Below, piece by piece: positions 59,337 through 64,000 of a stretch of DNA of 64,000 nt; position 1 is the stretch's first letter; every line of letters begins with the position of its first letter. The position numbers and the translations under genes were made by a program. The notes under the pieces are model-generated. The model saw only the letters and a list, made by a program, of their open reading frames with translations. It was not told the origin of the DNA and did not search any database. The stretch is from Glaciecola sp049650345 (GTDB taxonomy: Bacteria > Pseudomonadota > Gammaproteobacteria > Enterobacterales > Alteromonadaceae): contig JBARZY010000084.1 in NCBI GenBank assembly GCA_049650345.1, positions 122,011 through 186,010 on the forward strand. Direction: 5' to 3'.

Positions 59337-59383
59337 TGTACTCTGACCCCATTAATTTTGAATTAATGGGGTCAGAGTACATT
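59335..59383. repeat. Perfect inverted repeat (REP-like, GGGGTCAGAGTACATT)
   Basis: Arms of 23 bp (59335-59357 and 59361-59383) are exact complements around TTG. The GGGGTCAGAGTACATT core resembles palindromic elements linked to REP-associated tyrosine transposases. It supplies the stop codon environment for both convergent genes. No T-run, but a strong hairpin on both transcripts. Confidence 0.8.
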
Positions 59384-60268
59384 AATTTGCTTTTTTAGCC
59401 ATTGGGCGAATTGTAAGTAGTGTGCTTGTTGCGTTATCGACTCTGGTGCGAGTAAGGTGTACCAGTTGTCACTGCCATACACATGTTCGCAAGCAATAGT
59501 CAAACGGCCCAAATCAACATCTTTTTGAATAAACTGCTTATCAATAATGCCCACACAATCACCGCTTTGCAGCGCATCTATTACCTGTGCTGTACTGGGG
59601 ACTTCTAGCGCTACACTTTGCTGATACCGCTGGGTGATATCTGCTGAAGAGAACCATTGCGACCAAAGCTTGGGCATGGCTGAATTTTGTACTAACGACG
59701 CTGACAGTATCTGTTTAGGCGATAATTTATTGCTGCTATTGTTGAAATAACTGGGGTGGCATACCACCACATAGTTCGCAGGAAACAAAGGTAAAGCAAC
59801 GTGATTGGTCGCAATTGGCTTACCTAGTCTAATTGCAGCGTCAAAGGGGTCGGTATCAAAATCGACCAAATCAAACGATGCAATCACCTGTAAGTGGATG
59901 TCGGGAGAGTGCTGGTAGAAATCTCGAAGACGAGGCAACAACCAAGCCGTTGCAAAAATCGGTGCCACTGAAATAGCTAAACTGTGATGATTATGAATTT
60001 GCAGTGCTTTACGGCTGGCATTGTGCAGTTTTTCAATCGGTAACTTAATATCAGCGAAAAGTGCTTCGCCCTCTGATGATAGGCTTATTGCCTTATCTAA
60101 ACGATTAAACAGTTTGTAGCCCAGTGTACTTTCTAAATTCCGTATTTGATGACTAACCGCAGACGCCGACACAAACAAATGCTCGGCTGCCACCTGAAAA
60201 CTTCCGTACTCAGCCGCGTAATAAAATGTATTGAGATGATTTAAGGGTAGTTTTGATTTCATACACAT
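59372..60268 (-). CDS. LysR-family regulator (GcvA-like)
   Basis: A 298-residue LysR regulator with N-terminal HTH (residues about 5-65, FQVAAEHLFVSASAVSHQI) and effector domain. The opening LPLNHLNTFYYAAEYGSF resembles GcvA/AmpR-like regulators. The start codon (60268) lies within an imperfect inverted repeat that is probably its own operator. Its last codons (VL, then TGA) are encoded by the REP-like repeat. A 43-residue gene is divergent. Confidence 0.92.
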   Translation of the reverse strand: MCMKSKLPLNHLNTFYYAAEYGSFQVAAEHLFVSASAVSHQIRNLESTLGYKLFNRLDKAISLSSEGEALFADIKLPIEKLHNASRKALQIHNHHSLAISVAPIFATAWLLPRLRDFYQHSPDIHLQVIASFDLVDFDTDPFDAAIRLGKPIATNHVALPLFPANYVVVCHPSYFNNSSNKLSPKQILSASLVQNSAMPKLWSQWFSSADITQRYQQSVALEVPSTAQVIDALQSGDCVGIIDKQFIQKDVDLGRLTIACEHVYGSDNWYTLLAPESITQQAHYLQFAQWLKKQINVL

Positions 60269-60288
60269 GAGTTTATCTCATGCGTATG
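60260..60288. promoter_or_regulatory. Inverted repeat over the LysR start codon
   Basis: CATACACATGAG and CTCATGCGTATG (one mismatch, 5-bp spacer) lie over the LysR start. Such a site would let the protein repress its own gene and control the divergent small gene. Confidence 0.5.
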
Positions 60289-60379
60289 AAGAATTTAAGT
60301 CTTTTGTCAGTTTTATTGCTCTGCCCTAAACTACATCCTAACTAGTAACGAAAACCACTACTTTAGCAAGGATAACACA

Positions 60380-60511
60380 GTGACCAACAACACCAACTCA
60401 AGCCATAAGCCGAACGCAAACACACCAATTGACTATGAGCTACACCTGAAAAAAGCACGCAGCATAAGAAATAAGCGCATTATAAATATGCTAAAAAACA
60501 CGTTTAAGTAA
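60380..60511 (+). CDS. Small protein divergent from LysR, unknown
   Basis: A 43-residue protein (TNNTNSSHKPN, then YELHLKKARSIRNKRII) with a polar start and a basic amphipathic helix. The GTG at 60380 has CAAGGA seven nt upstream, and the gene sits directly opposite the LysR gene, where a LysR target is expected. The basic helix could bind a membrane or nucleic acid. Function unknown. Confidence 0.55.
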   Translation: MTNNTNSSHKPNANTPIDYELHLKKARSIRNKRIINMLKNTFK

Positions 60512-60525
60512 GGCCCTGAATCGCT

Positions 60526-61449
60526 TTATGATGCTAAGGTTTTCACATGCGCCACTACACTTCGAGCTAGTGCACTTAAGGCATAACCGCCCTCAAGCAC
60601 CGACACAATATGGCCATTGCAGTGTTTGTCAGCCAAGGCTTTTATCTGTTGCGTTAGCCATACATAATCTTCTTCGACCAAGCGTAGATGGCCAAGATCG
60701 TCTTCTGCATGGGCATCAAAGCCAGCTGATATGAAGATAAGCTGAGGCTTAAACTTGTCTATAGCAGCAAACCAGTGGTTTACTAGCTCTCGATAATCGC
60801 TACCACTTGTACCTGCCGGGATAGGCACGTTTATAATGCCCTCGCGTGTGGGGCCGTCACCACTGAACGGATAAAATGGATGCTGAAACGACGAGCAAAA
60901 CATAATGCGTTCATCATCTTTGACAATATCTTCAGTTCCATTTCCGTGGTGCACATCAAAATCGATAATTGCTACACGCTCTAAACCATACTTATCAATA
61001 GCGTGACGCGCCCCTACTGCTACATTATTGAAGATACAGAAACCTGAAGAAGTACTATGACCCGCGTGATGCCCAGGCGGACGCACCGCACAAAAAGCGC
61101 TTTGCGTTTGCTCAGCGAACACCATATCAACCGCTTCGGTAACGGCGCCTGCGGCATGCAATGCGGCATCAAGGCTTTTATGCATCATTATGGTGTCGTC
61201 ATCAATCCAAATACGCTCGTCGTCTTCATCAGGTGCTCGTTCAAATATTTTGTCCACAAACGCCTTATCATGGGCAAGCTCCAAGCTTTCTTTACTTGCC
61301 GGTTTGGCATCTGCAAAGTGCACAACATATTCTAATCCAGAAGCGATGACTTGGTCGTTTATTTGATGCAAACGTGCCGGCTGCTCAGGATGTTCATCGC
61401 CCATATCGTGTAAATTACATTTGTTACTGCTAATAATGGTTACACTCAT
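60526..61449 (-). CDS. Histone-deacetylase-family protein (AcuC/acetylpolyamine type)
   Basis: A 307-residue Zn deacetylase. The active-site motifs are HHAGHSTSSGFCIFNN, DFDVHHGNGTE with the zinc Asp and His, and SAGFDAHAED; LEGGY closes the site. Members remove acetyl groups from proteins or polyamines. The start overlaps the stop of the upstream CoA-transferase/GNAT gene by 4 bp, so both are made together. The acetyl theme fits with Acs, whose lysine is regulated by acetylation in other bacteria. Confidence 0.93.
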   Translation of the reverse strand: MSVTIISSNKCNLHDMGDEHPEQPARLHQINDQVIASGLEYVVHFADAKPASKESLELAHDKAFVDKIFERAPDEDDERIWIDDDTIMMHKSLDAALHAAGAVTEAVDMVFAEQTQSAFCAVRPPGHHAGHSTSSGFCIFNNVAVGARHAIDKYGLERVAIIDFDVHHGNGTEDIVKDDERIMFCSSFQHPFYPFSGDGPTREGIINVPIPAGTSGSDYRELVNHWFAAIDKFKPQLIFISAGFDAHAEDDLGHLRLVEEDYVWLTQQIKALADKHCNGHIVSVLEGGYALSALARSVVAHVKTLAS

Positions 61450-63353
61450 TGTGCATCTCCTTTCGCTTTAGCTGCCTTATTTTTTGCACTAATATTTACA
61501 TCTTCGCCAAGCTCCGGAACGGTATATACCAATTCCACTTCTCCCGGCTCTTGGTCTGGCACACGCTCAAAACCAAATTGCTCAAACACCGAAAGCATTG
61601 CTTGATTGGCTCGCTTCACTACAGCAAAAACCTTAGTCAACGAACGTTTTTGTGCAATCACTAACATCTCGTGTAACAAACGTTTAGCCATGCCTTTACC
61701 TTGGTTGGTTTCGCGCGTCACAAACGCCACTTCACAGGCATTTTGCTCGGCATATAAGTAGTAACGGCCAACCGCTTCAATACGAAACTGCGAGCCCTCT
61801 TGGCGCACAATAGTAAGGGCAATGTCTTTGCTTTGATCAACACTCACAAGATCACACGATTTTTCGCGAGTCATCTGTCCAGGGTTGTAGTTATAACGCA
61901 TACGTATTGTTTCTTTGGTATGCGAATAAAAGAATTCTTGCAAGCGCCGTTCATCGGCGGGGTTAAGCGCTCGTAAATAAAACTGCTCGCCGTGAATATT
62001 AACGGGCTTAATTTTTACCTCACCCAATTCGGCAATATCGGTTGGGTAATGCTTTTGATAATTTGGTACCCAAAATTGTTGGCGTATTTGCTGAAGCAAA
62101 CTTTCCCTAAATTTGGGATGCGCAACTCTAATCAGTTCAAGGGCGCGCTCGCGTATACTTTTACCTTTCAAACTTGCAACACCGAACTCGGTCACCACGT
62201 AGTGCACGTGTCCGCGTGAGGTAACCACACCTGAGCCTTGATCAAGCGTGGCGACAATACGAGACACTTCACCGTTTTTTGCGGTTGAAGGTAAAGCAAT
62301 TATGGGTTTGCCGTTTTTGCTTTTTGATGTGCCCGACACAAAGTCAACTTGACCACCAATACCGCTATAAAAATGATACCCAATAGAATCAGCTACTACT
62401 TGACCGCTAAGGTCTACTTGCAGGGCACTATTAATTGATACCATATTGTCATTTTTGGCAATATTAGCCGGTTTATTAACATATGAAGATGGATAAAATT
62501 CAACATGAGGATTAGTGTCGACAAAGTCATACAATTGCTGCGTGCCCATGCAAAAACTGGTAACCGTTTTACCTGGGTGAAAGGTTTTAAATCGATTATT
62601 AATAACGCCTTTTTGCATGAGTCGCATTACACCGTCACTGATCATTTCTGAGTGAATGCCTAAATTTTTATGGGTATGCAAATAACGCGTCACAGCGTCG
62701 GGAATTTTGCCAATGCCCAATTGTATAGTGGCGCCATTTTCAACCAACATGGCTACATACTGGGCAATACGATCACTAATTTTGGACGTATCGGCAACGT
62801 CTACTTCAGGCAATGGTGCTTCGTGCTCGATACACGCACTGAACTCACTAATATGTAAATATGAATGGCCACTGGTGCGCGGCATCAAGGGATTTACTTG
62901 AGCAATAATATGCTTGGCAGCACGTGCTGCAGACATCACCACATCAACCGACACCCCTAAGGAGCAATAACCTAACTCATCTGGCGGTGATACCATAATA
63001 AGTGCTGCGTCTAGTGGTAAGGTATCATCGCTGAACAAGCTTGAGATTTCGGATAAAAAACAGGGCGTATAATCTGCTCGCCCTTCTTCAACCGCTTTAC
63101 GCACATTCTCGCCGTGTATAAAAAATGTATTGATTTTGAAACGATTTTTGTACTCAGGCAGCGCCCATTTGCATTCTGATACAGCCACAATGTGCGTCAG
63201 CTCGAGATCATCAAGCTCACTGCCATGTTCAATAAGTGAGTCAATTAAGGCGTTAGGCACCGCGGCATTGGAGCCAATGAAAATCCGGTTGCCCGACGAC
63301 AGTATTTGCGACCATTCAACCTGATTGGTAAACTGCGATTTAATGAGTTGCAT
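61446..63353 (-). CDS. Acetyl-CoA hydrolase/CoA-transferase fused to a GNAT domain
   Basis: A 635-residue fusion. Residues about 1-430 are a family I CoA-transferase/acetyl-CoA hydrolase domain with ITQVNPLMP-like core (HIIAQVNPLMPRTSG) and VTEFGVASLKGKSIRERA, the usual C-terminal segment. A GNAT acetyltransferase domain follows (about 450-605), with the acetyl-CoA loop REtNQGKGMAKRLL-like (NQGKGMAKRLL). Such fusions could acetylate proteins or amines with acetyl groups drawn from the same protein's substrate. It forms an operon with the deacetylase gene. Confidence 0.92.
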   Translation of the reverse strand: MQLIKSQFTNQVEWSQILSSGNRIFIGSNAAVPNALIDSLIEHGSELDDLELTHIVAVSECKWALPEYKNRFKINTFFIHGENVRKAVEEGRADYTPCFLSEISSLFSDDTLPLDAALIMVSPPDELGYCSLGVSVDVVMSAARAAKHIIAQVNPLMPRTSGHSYLHISEFSACIEHEAPLPEVDVADTSKISDRIAQYVAMLVENGATIQLGIGKIPDAVTRYLHTHKNLGIHSEMISDGVMRLMQKGVINNRFKTFHPGKTVTSFCMGTQQLYDFVDTNPHVEFYPSSYVNKPANIAKNDNMVSINSALQVDLSGQVVADSIGYHFYSGIGGQVDFVSGTSKSKNGKPIIALPSTAKNGEVSRIVATLDQGSGVVTSRGHVHYVVTEFGVASLKGKSIRERALELIRVAHPKFRESLLQQIRQQFWVPNYQKHYPTDIAELGEVKIKPVNIHGEQFYLRALNPADERRLQEFFYSHTKETIRMRYNYNPGQMTREKSCDLVSVDQSKDIALTIVRQEGSQFRIEAVGRYYLYAEQNACEVAFVTRETNQGKGMAKRLLHEMLVIAQKRSLTKVFAVVKRANQAMLSVFEQFGFERVPDQEPGEVELVYTVPELGEDVNISAKNKAAKAKGDAQ

Positions 63354-63445
63354 AGGCCACCATATTAAACTTATAAATCATAACCATAGCATAACATTGC
63401 GACAAATAAGTTTATTGATCTAGGTTAGTTTTGTACCTTATAGTA

Positions 63446-63919
63446 TTAGCCTGACCCGTTATTACCATTCGCCGCACTATGCTTACTTTGAATAAAATCA
63501 CTATGGCTCACATACAGCAACTCTGCTACATGCCGAATAACATGGTCTTCATACTTACTTAAATTGCCATCGGCATAGGCAACCTTCCACATCATGTGCA
63601 TCAGAGTTAGCTTGTCGCTGTACTCATAATGTTCATTTATTAATGAGGTTAACGGGTACATTGACGTTAAATCGTCGGCCTCACTCTGACTCAGAGCGAC
63701 CAAATCATCTAAATCTTGCTCTTGCAAAGAAAACTGATTTTTCAATAATGCACGTATTTTAGTCATCTCGTCGCTACTTTGTGCATAGTCGGCTTTGCTA
63801 ATTTCAAGCAGCAGTATGGCACACGTTTTTTGTAGTTTAGTTTCAAGATTGTCGATGGAGTTTTGAGCTTGATTAATGCTCAGTTCAGATTCGAAAAACG
63901 CCTTAAGTTTTGACAGCAT
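63446..63919 (-). CDS. TerB-family protein
   Basis: A 157-residue cytoplasmic helical protein of the TerB fold. The conserved acidic KADYAQSSDEM near the N terminus and the VAYADGNLSKYEDHVIRHVAELL segment (about 111-133) with its YADG turn are the family's metal-binding-type repeats. TerB belongs to tellurite and stress-response clusters; stand-alone TerB genes are common and of unknown role. The ATG is at 63919, followed by 81 bp to the window end. Confidence 0.93.
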   Translation of the reverse strand: MLSKLKAFFESELSINQAQNSIDNLETKLQKTCAILLLEISKADYAQSSDEMTKIRALLKNQFSLQEQDLDDLVALSQSEADDLTSMYPLTSLINEHYEYSDKLTLMHMMWKVAYADGNLSKYEDHVIRHVAELLYVSHSDFIQSKHSAANGNNGSG

Positions 63920-64000
63920 GTATTCTACCTTTTTGGTCTACATAATACCTTTAGTACGCAAATACAGCTTTTTGTTTCAGTCTTTCTATATTTTATCTGA

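Noticed and set aside
1..64000. CRISPR arrays, rRNA or tRNA genes, insertion-sequence transposases
   Set aside because: No regular spacer-repeat series, no recognisable RNA gene and no transposase motif were seen; the repeated attC sites are explained by the integron.

Overview
The window is a chromosomal segment of a gammaproteobacterium, most likely a marine member of the Alteromonadales (Alteromonadaceae-like). This is inferred from gene content: a threonine operon with its leader peptide, AceK, a CrbS/CrbR-Acs acetate module, carboxynorspermidine synthesis, a yjbEFGH-type exopolysaccharide operon, a DUF3034/truncated-globin operon and a PEP-CTERM-like protein. No rRNA, tRNA or CRISPR array was seen. 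DNA is AT-leaning throughout.

Region 1 (1-15,231): the 5' part of thrA with its attenuator and leader peptide, then a sedentary chromosomal integron. intI lies at 1228-2211 on the minus strand and faces away from at least 21 gene cassettes, all on the plus strand, each ending in an attC site with a GTTRRRY-type core. Cassettes encode a MaoC-like dehydratase, a HAD phosphatase, a GFA/CENP-V protein, a PspC protein, an M23 peptidase, a DUF1697 protein, a HigBA pair with a frameshifted toxin, two related XRE regulators, lipoproteins and many small unknown membrane proteins. The distal end (13,800-15,231) is decayed, with truncated attC sites and remnants of a GNAT and a DJ-1/PfpI gene.

Region 2 (15,300-31,000): chromosomal genes in mixed orientations: an SDR, the ABC-F protein YbiT, YehS, a secreted amidohydrolase, a PEP-CTERM-like protein, a DJ-1 protein facing a LysR regulator, an exonuclease-fold protein, AceK, MAPEG, an OmpR-type two-component system, DUF3833, a chalcone isomerase-like protein, and a PLP-dependent deaminase/desulfhydrase.

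Region 3 (31,000-42,250) looks like a biofilm or surface-signalling block: carboxynorspermidine dehydrogenase and decarboxylase, then cupredoxin-like protein / GGDEF-EAL protein / DUF3034 (broken by an in-frame stop) / lipoprotein truncated globin, then a yjbEFGH operon ending at a perfect 34-bp palindrome.

Region 4 (42,300-64,000): uridine kinase with a nucleoside transporter, a 2OG-Fe oxygenase, and an acetate-control cluster (CBS-DUF294 protein, CrbS, CrbR, Acs). These are followed by a Na/Pi transporter, an aldo-keto reductase, a 7TMR-GGDEF-EAL protein, a LysR regulator, an operon pairing an HDAC-like deacetylase with a CoA-transferase/GNAT fusion, and TerB. Three genes are broken by single-base changes (cassette SnoaL gene, higB, DUF3034 gene).
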